Source of the DNA: Ruminococcus flavefaciens 007c
GTDB lineage: Bacteria; Bacillota; Clostridia; Oscillospirales; Ruminococcaceae
Direction of reading: 5' to 3'
Length of the DNA: 64,000 bases
NCBI RefSeq assembly: GCF_000571935.1
Contig: NZ_ATAX01000028.1
Span: 5,001 to 69,000, forward strand
Shown here: positions 50,286-59,742 of the stretch, piece by piece
Numbering within the stretch: position 1 is the first letter of the stretch
How the letters are laid out: each line of letters starts with the position of its first letter
Notes under the pieces: generated by a model
What the model was told of the DNA's origin: nothing
What the model saw: only the letters and a program-made list of their open reading frames with translations
Databases searched by the model: none
Made by a program: the position numbers and the translations under genes

Positions 50286-51884
50286 ATGGACGACAGATAC
50301 AATTTCTATGGGAATGACTCTCAGCAGCCCTATGTTCCACAGCATGAGAAACCTGCTACTGAAACGTCCTGCGGCAGCACCCAGACTCCGCCGCCTCAGC
50401 AGGGCTACGGCAGTCAGGGCTACGGACAGCAACAGCCCCGCAGCAGCTACGAACAGCAGCAGAACGGTTACTCCGATCGTCCCTATAACGGCGGTTACAA
50501 TCAGCAGAACAGCTACAGCCGTCAGAATAACTACGGTCAGCAGAACAGTTACGGCAGTCAGAACAGTTATAATCAGCCAAATGGCTACGATCAGCCAAGG
50601 CGTCCCGTATACGACCGCTTCATGTATGAGCCCATAGGCTTTGAGGAACTTGAACGCGCAAAGGCTCCCCTCGCAGATCAGGAGCTCAGCTCCGGAAAGA
50701 AGCGCCGCAAGTCCGAGACTGCCGCTGTAAAGCTTTTTGCAGCCCTCCTTATAGTAGCGGGAGGTCTGAGTATATTCGGTATTGTACACGATATTGTAAC
50801 AAGCAAGAGCATAGTGGAAAAGATAGGCCCTCAGCAGCAGGTGGTGCTCTATAAGGAGTCAAAACCCAAGGGCTATGACGACACGGAAAAGTACAAGGAC
50901 GAAAACGGCAAATACACTCCCGAGGGTGCTGCCGCACTGGTAAGACCTTCCATAGTCAAGATATATACCTACAGCGATTATTCCGCATATTCAGCCAAGA
51001 GACCTATGGGAACAGGTTCGGGCATCGTTCTCAACGAGGACGGATATATCGCCACAAATGCCCATGTTCTCGAGGCCGAGGGCTATCACAGGATAGAGAC
51101 CATGGACGGCGATTTCTACGACGCCAAGATAGTCGGCAGAGATGCCAAAACGGACATCGCCGTGATAAAGGTCAACGCAAAGGGCCTGAAACCCGCGATT
51201 CTCGGTGACTCCGACGAGGCTGTGGTCGGCGAGCAGGTCATCGCTATCGGAAACCCTGCTAACCTCTCCAGTACTGTTACGGACGGTATAGTTTCGGCTG
51301 TAAACCGTAAGATAAAAAGCGACTCCTCGGGCTTTGAAATGGATTGTCTCCAGACAAATGCCGAGATAAGCCCCGGCAACTCCGGCGGAGCACTTGTAAA
51401 TATGTACGGTCAGGTAATAGGCATTACCTCTTCAAAATACGTCAGCAACGACCTTGAAGGCCTTGGCTTTGCTATCACCATCAATGAGGCTTATCCCGTT
51501 ATCGAGCAGCTGGTAAAGAACGGCTTTGTGGCAGGACGCTTCAGGATAGGCATACAGCTCAGGGATATGGCCAGCGACGCAAAGATCGCTGTTATCGAGG
51601 AAAAGCTCGGCTTTGAGCTTCCCGACGACTTCAAGGGTGTATACATCGAAAAGATAGATCAGGATGCTGACATAGCCAAGTCCGAGCTGAAGGAAGGCGA
51701 TTTCATCACCGAGATAAACGGTAAGACCGTCAGCACCTATGACGAGCTTTACGACACCATAAGCAGCCAGTTCCAGGCAGGCGACACCGTACCTGCTACC
51801 TGCGCTCATCTTGAAAAGGGCGGCAAGCTCCGCTACTATCAGATAAAGTTCAAGCTTATGGAAGACACTTCCGGAAATTACTGA
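50286..51884 (+). CDS. htrA: HtrA/DegP-like membrane serine protease with PDZ domain
   Basis: The 532-aa protein has a cytosolic Tyr/Gln/Asn/Gly-rich low-complexity N-terminus (about 1-110, with YGQQN and YGSQN-type repeats), a basic block, a membrane helix (about 148-168), a trypsin-like domain with His (GYIATNAHVLEAEG), Asp (DAKTDIAVIKV) and Ser (ISPGNSGGALVN), and a PDZ domain (GVYIEKIDQDADIAKSELKEGDFITEINGKTVSTYDELYDTI). This fits HtrA-type quality-control proteases outside the membrane. It follows the kinase gene after three bases, so it is coupled. Its stop overlaps the convergent gene by seven bases. Confidence 0.93.
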   Translation: MDDRYNFYGNDSQQPYVPQHEKPATETSCGSTQTPPPQQGYGSQGYGQQQPRSSYEQQQNGYSDRPYNGGYNQQNSYSRQNNYGQQNSYGSQNSYNQPNGYDQPRRPVYDRFMYEPIGFEELERAKAPLADQELSSGKKRRKSETAAVKLFAALLIVAGGLSIFGIVHDIVTSKSIVEKIGPQQQVVLYKESKPKGYDDTEKYKDENGKYTPEGAAALVRPSIVKIYTYSDYSAYSAKRPMGTGSGIVLNEDGYIATNAHVLEAEGYHRIETMDGDFYDAKIVGRDAKTDIAVIKVNAKGLKPAILGDSDEAVVGEQVIAIGNPANLSSTVTDGIVSAVNRKIKSDSSGFEMDCLQTNAEISPGNSGGALVNMYGQVIGITSSKYVSNDLEGLGFAITINEAYPVIEQLVKNGFVAGRFRIGIQLRDMASDAKIAVIEEKLGFELPDDFKGVYIEKIDQDADIAKSELKEGDFITEINGKTVSTYDELYDTISSQFQAGDTVPATCAHLEKGGKLRYYQIKFKLMEDTSGNY

Positions 51885-52279
51885 TCCATAAGACCTTTAG
51901 GGCGTTTTGAATTGACGCCTGCAACTCCTCCTGCTGCACCGGATACGGTCAGCAGAAGGAGCTTTTTTATACCCGGTATGTCACCGATGACTGCAAAAGT
52001 ACAGGCTGCAATCACTCCAAACATGACAGCACCGCAGAGCATACCGCAGAGCATTCCCCTCTTCCGCCTGTATTTTCCGTATATAAAGGCTCCCGTATAT
52101 GCTCCTGCTGCCAGCGACACAGCTGCAAAGCCACCTGCGGTGCCTATATCCTTCAGCACATAGAATATCACCGCCGCAGACAGCAGCAATGCCGCCATGG
52201 TACAGAGCAGTCCGCAGCTCACTGCCGCAGCCATGCTCACAGCCGCCTTAGTCCATATGCTTTCACGATGTCTGCGCAT
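51878..52279 (-). CDS. Small four-helix membrane protein (TIGR04086-like)
   Basis: The 133-aa protein has four predicted helices (about 11-37, 47-63, 72-94 and 102-118) with small-residue and Gly motifs, like the TIGR04086 family commonly found next to yajC in clostridia. The start at 52279 is chosen because GGAGG is placed six bases upstream; the ATG at 52294 in the same frame lacks one. Those GGAGG bases are the 3' arm of the yajC terminator hairpin. It converges on htrA, with overlapping stop codons. Confidence 0.65.
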   Translation of the reverse strand: MRRHRESIWTKAAVSMAAAVSCGLLCTMAALLLSAAVIFYVLKDIGTAGGFAAVSLAAGAYTGAFIYGKYRRKRGMLCGMLCGAVMFGVIAACTFAVIGDIPGIKKLLLLTVSGAAGGVAGVNSKRPKGLMDQ

Positions 52280-52321
52280 AAAAAACCTCCGCATAGAATT
52301 CTTATTAATCCTATGCGGAGG
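52280..52321 (-). terminator. Terminator hairpin of yajC, overlapping the next gene's ribosome site
   Basis: CCTCCGCATAG (52286-52296) and CTATGCGGAGG (52311-52321) form a perfect 11-bp stem with a 14-base loop, followed on the minus strand by TTTTTT and immediately by ATG. The last five bases of the 3' arm are GGAGG, a Shine-Dalgarno sequence six bases before that ATG. The hairpin can thus both end transcription and hide the ribosome site. Confidence 0.85.
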
Positions 52322-52330
52322 TCATTATAC

Positions 52331-52852
52331 TTATTCTTCCTCTTCGGAGTCTTTCTTTTTCTTCTTTGGCTTGCTGTCATCATCGTCTACAACAGCAGCA
52401 GAAGCAACTGATGAAGACTTCTTGCCCGCAGCCTTTGCTTCCTTGATACGCTCGGCAGCAGATACATTCTCTGTGATAGCCCAGTTCTTTATTCTGAGCT
52501 TATGCTTTGCGCCGCCTGTCTCAATAACGACTGTGTCCTCGCCTACGCTTACAACGATACCGACGATACCGCCGCCTGTAACGATCTCATCGCCTACCTG
52601 AAGGCTTTCCTGCATTTCCTTCATTTCCTTGTCACGCTTCTTCTGAGGCCTGATAGCCATAAAGTAGAGCAGCACGAACATTACGATGAGCATGAGAGGC
52701 ATCGAGAGCAGGCTTCCCAAACCGGCCTGCTGTCCCTCTGCCGAACCTGATGCAGCTGCAGCATCTTCAGCAAAAGCATTGAGAGATGTAAAACCTGCCA
52801 TAGCCGATGTAAATACAGCTGCAGCAAGAGAACTTACTATTTTTTTCTTCAT
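52331..52852 (-). CDS. yajC: YajC-type preprotein translocase accessory subunit
   Basis: The 173-aa protein has a signal-like N-terminus (MKKKIVSSLAAAVFTSAMAG), a membrane helix (LLSMPLMLIVMFVLLYFMAIRPQKK, the YajC hallmark), the core MQESLQVGDEIVTGGGIVGIVVSVGEDTVVIETG and a long Lys/Asp/Glu tail. Classical YajC (about 100 aa) lacks an extra N-terminal signal-like segment, so this form is extended at both ends. It assists SecDF-YidC. The promoter lies at 52896-52924. Confidence 0.88.
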   Translation of the reverse strand: MKKKIVSSLAAAVFTSAMAGFTSLNAFAEDAAAASGSAEGQQAGLGSLLSMPLMLIVMFVLLYFMAIRPQKKRDKEMKEMQESLQVGDEIVTGGGIVGIVVSVGEDTVVIETGGAKHKLRIKNWAITENVSAAERIKEAKAAGKKSSSVASAAVVDDDDSKPKKKKKDSEEEE

Positions 52853-52895
52853 GATATTTCTCCTATCGTTCCGGATTGTATTTCATACAATAGCT

Positions 52896-52924
52896 ATTAT
52901 ACCACATATAGATTGACTTTGCAA
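52896..52924 (-). promoter_or_regulatory. Promoter of yajC
   Basis: TTGCAA (52919-52924), 17 bases, then TATAAT (52896-52901) with TGG before the -10, on the minus strand about 45 bases before the ATG. Confidence 0.8.
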
Positions 52925-52955
52925 GTATTTTTCATCGAATTCCCGCATTTTTTTG

Positions 52956-52997
52956 CACAGAAGAAAACAGAAAGCCGTTCCCTTTCCGGGAACGGCT
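52956..52997 (-). terminator. Rho-independent terminator at the end of the S10-spc-alpha operon
   Basis: AGCCGTTCCC (52973-52982) pairs with GGGAACGGCT (52988-52997) in a perfect 10-bp stem, followed on the minus strand by TTCTGTTTTCTTCTG. It lies 20 bases beyond the rplQ stop. Confidence 0.9.
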
Positions 52998-53016
52998 CTT
53001 ATTGTTATATCTGCGA

Positions 53017-53367
53017 TCAAACGAGCTTGATGATAGCCATTTCAGCAGCGTCTCCGCGGCGGGGACCGATCTTAACGATCTGTGTGTAACCACCGTTTCT
53101 CTCTGCATACTTGGGAGCAATCTCGTCGATAAGCTTCTTAGCAACGGACTCCTTTGTGATGTAAGAGAACACCTGACGCTTGGAGTGCAGATCATCATTT
53201 TTACCGATAGTGATCATTTTTTCTGCAACTGCACGAACTTCCTTAGCTCTTGTAACGGTTGTTTCGATCTGACCGTTCTCAAGCAGGAAAGTAACCATGC
53301 CTCTGAGCATAGCCTTTCTATGATCAGATGTTCTGCCCAGTTTTCTTGTACCCGGCATTGTATTCAC
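53017..53367 (-). CDS. rplQ: Ribosomal protein bL17
   Basis: The 116-aa protein begins [20 protein letters not shown], the fixed L17 N-terminus, and ends [16 protein letters not shown]. It is a component of the large subunit near the exit tunnel. It is the last gene of the operon, in the usual place after rpoA, with a terminator behind it. Confidence 0.97.
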   Translation of the reverse strand: MNTMPGTRKLGRTSDHRKAMLRGMVTFLLENGQIETTVTRAKEVRAVAEKMITIGKNDDLHSKRQVFSYITKESVAKKLIDEIAPKYAERNGGYTQIVKIGPRRGDAAEMAIIKLV

Positions 53368-53406
53368 TCCTTTTTATAGTGGTGCGCTGTACGCACGTTT
53401 TATGGT

Positions 53407-54372
53407 TTATTCCTCTTCGGAGGAGAGGTCAAAGCCCAGTGACTGGAGCTTCTCCTTGACCTCGTCGAAGGACTTCTTTCCAAGGTTTCTAACCTTCATC
53501 ATTTCTTCCTCAGACTTATTGATCAAGTCATCCACGGTGTTGATTCCTGCACGCTTCAGACAATTGAAGGAACGTACAGATAAGTCAAGATCCTCAATGG
53601 TCATCTCAAGGATTTTTTCCTTACCCTTTTCATCCTTTTCAACAAGGACCTCAGCAAGTCCTGCCTCTTCAGAGAGGTCAATGAACAGCTTCAGATGCTC
53701 GTTGAGGAGATTGGCTGCCTGTGATAAAGCTTCCTTTGCGGAGATGGTACCGTCTGTCCATACCTCCATGGTAAGCTTATCATAGTCGGTGACCTGACCG
53801 AGTCGCGTATCCTCTACGGTATAATTTACCTTGAGTACAGGAGTATAGATGCTGTCTACGGCAATAACGTCAACGGGGAGGTTGATCTGCTTCTTGTTTC
53901 TTTCTGCTGAAACGTAGCCTCTGCCTCTGTCGATCGTTATTTCCATATAGAGCTTTGCGTCCTTACCCAGTGTAGCAATGTGCATACCGGGATCGAGGAT
54001 ATTTACCTCAGAGTCGGTTTTTATATCGCCGGCGGTAATTTCGCATTCGCCCTCTGCCTCTATATATACTGTCTTAGGGCCTTCGCCGTAAAGCTTGGCA
54101 GTCAGTCCTTTGATACTGAGGATTATTTCCGTAACGTCTTCTTTTACGCCAGGAATAGTTGACAACTCATGGTGTACCGTACCATCCTTGCCCGAAAGCT
54201 TTACAGATGTTACAGCTACGCCAGGAAGTGAGGAGAGCAGCACACGTCTGAGGCTGTTTCCAAGTGTAATACCGTATCCACGCTCCAGCGGTGCTAAAAC
54301 GAATTTGCCGTATTTGCCGTCACTTTTAAGCTCGACGATCTCAATATCAGGCTTATTAATTTTTTCCAGCAT
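53407..54372 (-). CDS. rpoA: RNA polymerase alpha subunit
   Basis: The 321-aa protein has the N-terminal dimerisation domain ([30 protein letters not shown]) and the C-terminal UP-element-binding domain ([45 protein letters not shown]). The start at 54372 ([11 protein letters not shown]) has AGGAGGG upstream; a seven-codon longer frame is not supported. It lies between rpsD and rplQ as expected. Confidence 0.98.
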   Translation of the reverse strand: MLEKINKPDIEIVELKSDGKYGKFVLAPLERGYGITLGNSLRRVLLSSLPGVAVTSVKLSGKDGTVHHELSTIPGVKEDVTEIILSIKGLTAKLYGEGPKTVYIEAEGECEITAGDIKTDSEVNILDPGMHIATLGKDAKLYMEITIDRGRGYVSAERNKKQINLPVDVIAVDSIYTPVLKVNYTVEDTRLGQVTDYDKLTMEVWTDGTISAKEALSQAANLLNEHLKLFIDLSEEAGLAEVLVEKDEKGKEKILEMTIEDLDLSVRSFNCLKRAGINTVDDLINKSEEEMMKVRNLGKKSFDEVKEKLQSLGFDLSSEEE

Positions 54373-54438
54373 AAAAACCCTCCTATTTCGCAATTAATGT
54401 TGATTTCGAATACTGACGTCTCAAGTATATCTTTCTGA

Positions 54439-55038
54439 TTACTTGGAGTACAGCTCGACGATGAGGTGAGTAGCTACCTCGTAGTCAATATCCTCAGCTG
54501 AGGGAAGACGATTTACTGTAGCAGAGAAGTCGTCCTTATTAGCTGTGAGCCATACAGGAACGAGTCTGTCCTTAGTCTCTTCTACTGTTGCCTTGAACTT
54601 TTCGGAAGTTCTGTCCTTTTCTCTGAGGGCGATAACGTCGCCAACCTTAACTCTATAGGAAGGAATGTTTACCTTCTTGCCGTTTACTGTATAGTGGCTG
54701 TGTACAACGAGCTGTCTTGCTTCTCTTCTTGTGAGAGCCAGGCCCATTCTGTATACAACACTGTCAAGTCTGGATTCGAGACAAGTGATAAGGTTATCAC
54801 CGGCCTTACCTTCCATCTTTTCAGCGATCGAGAAGTAGTGTCTGAACTGCTTTTCGAGTACGCCGTAGATGAACTTCAGCTTCTGCTTTTCCTTGAGCTG
54901 GAGTCCGTATTCAGAAATCTTCTTTCTGTTGTTAGCGTTCTTGAAACGGATTGACTCCTTCTTGGAAACGCCCATTACAGCGGGGCTGATGCCCAGATAT
55001 CTGCACTTCTTAAGAATTGGTTCTTTCTGTACTGCCAT
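54439..55038 (-). CDS. rpsD: Ribosomal protein uS4
   Basis: The 199-aa protein has the S4 RNA-binding domain (CLESRLDSVVYRMGLALTRREARQLVVHSHYTVNGKKVNIPSYRVKVGDVI). Its N-terminal part (KCRYLGISPAVMG) lacks the zinc cysteine set of some S4 forms. The protein nucleates 30S assembly and is often the autoregulator of the alpha operon. The 66-base gap before rpoA holds only its ribosome site. Confidence 0.97.
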   Translation of the reverse strand: MAVQKEPILKKCRYLGISPAVMGVSKKESIRFKNANNRKKISEYGLQLKEKQKLKFIYGVLEKQFRHYFSIAEKMEGKAGDNLITCLESRLDSVVYRMGLALTRREARQLVVHSHYTVNGKKVNIPSYRVKVGDVIALREKDRTSEKFKATVEETKDRLVPVWLTANKDDFSATVNRLPSAEDIDYEVATHLIVELYSK

Positions 55039-55059
55039 ATTAATACACCTCCAATTTGA

Positions 55060-55464
55060 TCAGACACGACGTCTCTTAGGCGGACGGCAGCCATTGTGCG
55101 GGATAGGTGTTACATCCTTGATCATTCTTACCTCAAGGCCTACAGTCTGAAGTGCTCTGATTGCTGCTTCACGACCTGCACCGGGTCCCTTTACGTATAC
55201 TTCAACATTCTTGAGGCCGTGCTCCATAGCTGCCTTTGCAGCTGTCTCGGCAGCTGTCTGTGCTGCGAAAGGAGTAGACTTCTTTGAGCCTCTGAAGCCG
55301 AGTTCGCCTGCGCTTGCCCAAGAGATAGCGTTTCCGGCTGTATCTGTGATCGTAACGATCGTGTTATTGAAAGTGGACTGGATATGAACAGCGCCGCTTT
55401 CGATATTCTTACGTTCTCTACGTCTTCTGACAGTAGTAACTTTTTTACCCTTCTGCTGTGCCAA
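55060..55464 (-). CDS. rpsK: Ribosomal protein uS11
   Basis: The 134-aa protein has the basic N-terminus ([21 protein letters not shown]), [19 protein letters not shown] and the C-terminal [17 protein letters not shown] block. It is the standard length, at the standard position between rpsM and rpsD. Confidence 0.98.
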   Translation of the reverse strand: MAQQKGKKVTTVRRRRERKNIESGAVHIQSTFNNTIVTITDTAGNAISWASAGELGFRGSKKSTPFAAQTAAETAAKAAMEHGLKNVEVYVKGPGAGREAAIRALQTVGLEVRMIKDVTPIPHNGCRPPKRRRV

Positions 55465-55478
55465 AGCTCATGACCTCC

Positions 55479-55847
55479 TTACTTCTTCTTGTTAGCGATA
55501 GTCTTTACAGGGCCCTTGCGGGTTCTTGCGTTTGTCTTTGTTCTCTGACCTCTTACAGGCAGACCCTTACGGTGACGAACGCCTCTGTAGCAGCCTATTT
55601 CAACAAGTCTCTTGATGTTAAGAGCAACTTCACGGCGGAGGTCACCCTCAACTGTGTAATGCTCATCGATATAGTCACGAAGCTTAGCTACATCCTCTTC
55701 TGCGAGATCCTTTACTCTTACGTCAGGATTTACGCCTGTTGCTGCGAGGATATTTGTTGCAGTCTGACGACCGATTCCGTAGATATAAGTGAGACCGATT
55801 TCGATTCTCTTATTCTTGGGAAGGTCAACACCGGCTATTCTTGCCAT
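55479..55847 (-). CDS. rpsM: Ribosomal protein uS13
   Basis: The 122-aa protein begins [20 protein letters not shown] and has [17 protein letters not shown] and [23 protein letters not shown], typical of S13. It contacts the tRNA and the 30S head. Confidence 0.98.
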   Translation of the reverse strand: MARIAGVDLPKNKRIEIGLTYIYGIGRQTATNILAATGVNPDVRVKDLAEEDVAKLRDYIDEHYTVEGDLRREVALNIKRLVEIGCYRGVRHRKGLPVRGQRTKTNARTRKGPVKTIANKKK

Positions 55848-55881
55848 ATTATAATTGCACCTCCATTAATGCGCGGGGTTA

Positions 55882-55995
55882 TCAGCCCTGGCGCTGCTTA
55901 TGCTTTGGGTTTTCGCAGATCACCATGATTCTGCCTTTACGTTTAATAACCTTGCACTTTTCGCAAATAGGTTTTACTGAAGGTCTGACTTTCAT
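55882..55995 (-). CDS. rpmJ: Ribosomal protein bL36
   Basis: The gene is only 37 codons; I found it by reading the sequence between rpsM and infA. The product is [20 protein letters not shown] then [17 protein letters not shown], with the full zinc set (C11, C14, C27, H32). This is the zinc-binding form of L36. AGGAGG precedes the ATG. Confidence 0.95.
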   Translation of the reverse strand: MKVRPSVKPICEKCKVIKRKGRIMVICENPKHKQRQG

Positions 55996-56046
55996 TGAAA
56001 ATACCTCCTTTAGCGGATAACGGATATATGTTATATCCTGTAAATA

Positions 56047-56265
56047 TTACTTAACGCGCCAGGTGATACGTCCCTTTGACAGGTCGTATGGTGACATCTC
56101 AAGCTTTACCTTGTCACCCGGAACGATTCTGATATAATTCATTCTGAGCTTGCCTGATACATGAGATAATACCTCATGTCCGTTCTCAAGCTGAACCTTA
56201 AACATCGCATTCGGCAGAGCGTCAGTTACAACGCCCTCAACCTCGATTACATCTTCTTTTGACAC
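56047..56265 (-). CDS. infA: Translation initiation factor IF-1
   Basis: The 72-aa OB-fold protein reads [73 protein letters not shown] throughout, with standard length and place before rpmJ. Confidence 0.97.
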   Translation of the reverse strand: MSKEDVIEVEGVVTDALPNAMFKVQLENGHEVLSHVSGKLRMNYIRIVPGDKVKLEMSPYDLSKGRITWRVK

Positions 56266-56280
56266 TTTGCATAACCTCCT

Positions 56281-56520
56281 TTACTCAGCACCGAATTCTT
56301 TCAGTATATTCCTGAGTTTTTTATCAGTTATATCGTTTAGATCAATCATACTGTCTGTAACGCGGATATGCTTTATATTCTTCCGCTTGGGCTTTACGAG
56401 CTTTCTGCTCTTGCCGTCCGCTATAAAGCAATATTTTTCATCAGCATCGGTAACAACGAAGTATCCTCCGCCGTCCCTTCCTGCCGCCGCTCTTACAACA
56501 GAGCCTTTCAGCAGCTTCAC
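56281..56520 (-). CDS. KOW-domain RNA-binding protein (L14e-like)
   Basis: The 79-aa protein has a KOW/SH3-like core (LLKGSVVRAAAGRDGGGYFVVTDADEKYCFIADGKSRKL) and a basic middle (VKPKRKNIKHIRV). Such KOW proteins often lie between map and infA in clostridia. The role in ribosome function is unproven. It overlaps neither neighbour: map is 14 bases upstream and infA 15 bases downstream. Confidence 0.88.
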   Translation of the reverse strand: MKLLKGSVVRAAAGRDGGGYFVVTDADEKYCFIADGKSRKLVKPKRKNIKHIRVTDSMIDLNDITDKKLRNILKEFGAE

Positions 56521-56534
56521 AATGTTGTCCTCCG

Positions 56535-57287
56535 TCAGGGCTGTGTCAATATAACGGGACCGTCAGGAGTTATTGCGATCATATGCTCAAAGTGAGCTGA
56601 AAGTGAACCACTTTTTGTGACGACTGTCCAATTATCCTTCATGACTTTTACATCGTCGCCCCTGACATTTATCATCGGCTCGATGCATATCGTCATACCC
56701 GCTACCAGTCGGGGACCGTGACCGGCCTTGCCCCAGTTCGGTATCTCGGGTGATTCATGGACTTCTCTGCCGATTCCGTGGCCGCAGTAATTTCTTACGA
56801 TTCCGTAGCCTCGTGAAGCACAATACTCTTCAACAGCATGAGAAATATCTCCGACTCTTGCGTCAACCTGAGCTTTGGCTATACCTTCGAAAAGGCTTGC
56901 CTCTGTAACCTCAAGCAATGCTTTAGCTTCATCAGAAATCTTACCCACAGGGAAGGTCCAGCAGCTGTCCGCATTGAAGCCGTTATACGCAGCTCCCGTG
57001 TCGATGCTTACTATATCGCCTTCTTTTAATCTGTGGCTCGCCTTAGGGATACCGTGGATTATCTCTTCATTTACAGAGATACAAGCGTTCCCAGGAAATC
57101 CGTAAAGCCCTTTGAAGCAGGATCTGCTGTTATGGCGGGCATAATACTCGCCTATCAGCTTGTCAACATCGAGTGTTGACATTCCCGGCTTTAATCTTTC
57201 GCCCGCATACCATATTGCGCCGCAGGTAATCTTACCTGCTTCACGCATTATGGCTAATTCGGACTTTGATTTAATGGTTATGCTCAT
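56535..57287 (-). CDS. map: Methionine aminopeptidase type I
   Basis: The 250-aa metalloenzyme removes initiator Met. The metal ligands are seen in DIVSIDTGAAYNGFNADSCWTF (Asp pair), GHGIGREVHESPEIPNWG (His), ICIEPMIN (Glu) and FEHMIAITPDG (Glu). The ATG overlaps the adk stop as TAATG, so it is coupled to adk. Confidence 0.97.
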   Translation of the reverse strand: MSITIKSKSELAIMREAGKITCGAIWYAGERLKPGMSTLDVDKLIGEYYARHNSRSCFKGLYGFPGNACISVNEEIIHGIPKASHRLKEGDIVSIDTGAAYNGFNADSCWTFPVGKISDEAKALLEVTEASLFEGIAKAQVDARVGDISHAVEEYCASRGYGIVRNYCGHGIGREVHESPEIPNWGKAGHGPRLVAGMTICIEPMINVRGDDVKVMKDNWTVVTKSGSLSAHFEHMIAITPDGPVILTQP

Positions 57288-57925
57288 TACTTCTCTACTC
57301 CTACTGCCTGAAGTGTGAGCTTTGAAGTATCAGCGACCTCTTCCTGACCGATAACAGTAACAAGCTTGCCCTGCTTCTCGTAATAGTCCTTCAGAGGAGC
57401 TGTTTTTTCGTGGTATGTTGCGAGTCTGTCGAGAACGACTTCGGGCTGATCGTCCTTACGAACGATAGTCTTGTCGCCGCACTTGTCGCAGATACCCTCT
57501 ACCTTTGTAGGTTTGTACTCGATATGGTAAGAAGCTCCGCAGCCCTGGCAGACTCTTCTGCCTGAAACTCTCTGCTTGATAGTCTCATCGGGAACGTGGA
57601 TCTCGATTACCTTGTCGATACGGATGTTCATATTATCAAGAGCTTCTGCCTGAGGTACCGTTCTCGGGAAACCGTCGAGGATGAAACCGTTCTTGCAGTC
57701 GTCCTCAGCAATTCTCTCCTTCAGGATACCGATAACGATATCATCTGATACGAGAGCACCCGCGTCCATAGCAGCCTTAGCCTTAAGGCCGTACTCTGTG
57801 CCGTTCTTAGCGGCCTCGCGGAGAATATTGCCTGTAGAGATCTGAGGAATATTCAGAGCGTCGGAAACCACCTCAGCCTGAGTACCCTTGCCTGCGCCGG
57901 GAGCGCCTAAAAAGATAAGGTTCAT
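57287..57925 (-). CDS. adk: Adenylate kinase with zinc-type LID
   Basis: The 212-aa enzyme has the P-loop NLIFLGAPGAGKGTQAE, DGFPRT and a LID carrying four Cys (VCQGCGASYHIEYKPTKVEGICDKCG), the zinc form typical of Gram-positive adk. It interconverts AMP, ADP and ATP. It lies between secY and map in the usual spc order. Confidence 0.98.
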   Translation of the reverse strand: MNLIFLGAPGAGKGTQAEVVSDALNIPQISTGNILREAAKNGTEYGLKAKAAMDAGALVSDDIVIGILKERIAEDDCKNGFILDGFPRTVPQAEALDNMNIRIDKVIEIHVPDETIKQRVSGRRVCQGCGASYHIEYKPTKVEGICDKCGDKTIVRKDDQPEVVLDRLATYHEKTAPLKDYYEKQGKLVTVIGQEEVADTSKLTLQAVGVEK

Positions 57926-57941
57926 ATGTCTCGGTCCTCCT

Positions 57942-59282
57942 TTACTGTAAGAAGCCCTTATGATGACGCATCATAAGATGTGATTCAAGTGTTCTTGTTG
58001 TTTCAAGCGCAACGCTTACTGCGATAAGGATCGTAGTACCGCCCATTGAAAGTGCCTGGAGCTGCTTGTCTGCCATACCCATGAAGATCGGGATTACAGC
58101 TATGAAGCCCAGGAAGATCGCACCCACGAGAGAGATCTTGTTGAGTACTCTCTGGATATAATCGGAAGTGGGTTTACCGGGCCTGATACCGGGGATACCG
58201 CCGTTTGACTGACGGAGATTGTTTGCGATCTCAACAGGATTGTACTGTATCGATACGTAGAAGTAGTTGAACGCAATGATGAGCAGGAAGTAGATTGTTG
58301 CATAGCCCCAGCCTCTTGTGCTGAAGAACTTTACAAAGTTGTAATAGAAACCGCTTGCCTTCTTGGGGTCACCTGCGAAGAGCTCAATTGTCTGGGGAAG
58401 TGACATAAACGACATTGCGAAGATGATAGGCATAACGCCGCTCATGATTACCTTTATCGGGATATGAGTCTTCTGGCCGCCGTACTGCTTTCTGCCGACT
58501 ACGCGCTTTGCGTACTGTATCGGGATACGTCTTTCTGCTTCGTTCATGAATACGATGAAAGCGATCTCGAAGATGATGAATAAAAGGTAACCCAGTGATA
58601 CGAAGAGGTACTTGCTGGGGTTATCCTTGGTGAGCTTAACGAGAAGTGCTGCATCGGTAGGGAATCTTGCTGCGATACCTGCAAAGAGTAGTACAGAGAT
58701 ACCGTTTCCGAGGCCCTTGTCGCTGATCCTGTTACCCATCCATACAACGATGAGTGCTCCGGCAACGAAGCAGGCGATGATAACGAAGGCAGCAAATACG
58801 CCTTCTCCGCCGCTCGAATACTTAAGAGCATAGGTGATACCGTTCTCGTTCTCGACGTGCGCCCTGTTCTTGAGGATGAGGTAATATCCGTAGGACATTA
58901 CTACTGCAAGAACCATAGCAACGAAAGCTGTGATCTTGTCGATCTTCTTTCTTCCTTCTTCGCCCTCGTCGCGCATACGCTCGAGAGGAGGCAGTGCATA
59001 GGTCAGCAGCTGCATGATGATGGAGGCGTTGATGAACGGTGTGATTGAAAGTGAGAACATAGTGGCCTGTGACATAGCGCCACCAGTGATTGTATTCATG
59101 TAATCGAGGAAGCCGCCGTTATTGGCACCGCTTGCATCCATCCAGGACTTAACAACGTCCGTATTGAGGAAGGGAACCGCAACTGCGCATCCGAATCTGA
59201 AAACAATTATCATGAATAATGTGTATAAGATCTTTTTTCTGATCTCGGGGACACCCCATGCCTTTTTCAAGGTCTGAAACAC
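57942..59282 (-). CDS. secY: Protein translocase channel SecY
   Basis: The 446-aa protein has ten membrane helices and the SecY hallmarks (plug region, DKGLGNGISVLLFAGI, AERRIPIQYAKRVVGRKQYGGQKTHIPIKVIMSGVMPIIFA, YNPVEIANNLRQSNGGIPGIRPGKPT). It begins with GTG, one base after the rplO stop, with AGAGGTGAT upstream. Confidence 0.98.
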   Translation of the reverse strand: MFQTLKKAWGVPEIRKKILYTLFMIIVFRFGCAVAVPFLNTDVVKSWMDASGANNGGFLDYMNTITGGAMSQATMFSLSITPFINASIIMQLLTYALPPLERMRDEGEEGRKKIDKITAFVAMVLAVVMSYGYYLILKNRAHVENENGITYALKYSSGGEGVFAAFVIIACFVAGALIVVWMGNRISDKGLGNGISVLLFAGIAARFPTDAALLVKLTKDNPSKYLFVSLGYLLFIIFEIAFIVFMNEAERRIPIQYAKRVVGRKQYGGQKTHIPIKVIMSGVMPIIFAMSFMSLPQTIELFAGDPKKASGFYYNFVKFFSTRGWGYATIYFLLIIAFNYFYVSIQYNPVEIANNLRQSNGGIPGIRPGKPTSDYIQRVLNKISLVGAIFLGFIAVIPIFMGMADKQLQALSMGGTTILIAVSVALETTRTLESHLMMRHHKGFLQ

Positions 59283-59283
59283 A

Positions 59284-59724
59284 TTACATCACCTCTGCTT
59301 TCCCGCCAGCCTTTTCTATTTTTTCGATAGCGCTCTGTGAGAATTTAGCAGCCTTTACAGTTAACTTTGCGGAAAGATCACCGTTGCCGAGGATCTTGAC
59401 TCCGTCATATACCTTCTTAACGAGACCGGAAGCTACGAGAAGCTCAGTGTCTACTACTGTGCCATCCTTGAACTTGTTAAGATCAGAAACGTTAACTATA
59501 GCATACTTTGTTGCAAAGATGTTATTGAAGCCTCTCTTAGGGATTCTTCTTGCGAGGGGCATCTGACCGCCTTCAAAGCCGATTCTTACGCCGCCGCCGC
59601 TACGGGCATTCTGACCCTTGTGTCCCTTACCTGCTGTCTTGCCGTTACCCGAACCGTGGCCTCTGCCTATACGCTTTACAGCCTTGTTGGAATCGAGTGC
59701 AGGTGTTAATTCATGAATTTTCAT
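59284..59724 (-). CDS. rplO: Ribosomal protein uL15
   Basis: The 146-aa protein starts [37 protein letters not shown], then [18 protein letters not shown], the L15 signature. The end is close to secY, so translation is likely coupled. Confidence 0.97.
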   Translation of the reverse strand: MKIHELTPALDSNKAVKRIGRGHGSGNGKTAGKGHKGQNARSGGGVRIGFEGGQMPLARRIPKRGFNNIFATKYAIVNVSDLNKFKDGTVVDTELLVASGLVKKVYDGVKILGNGDLSAKLTVKAAKFSQSAIEKIEKAGGKAEVM

Positions 59725-59742
59725 TTGGTTGCACCTCCTTGT

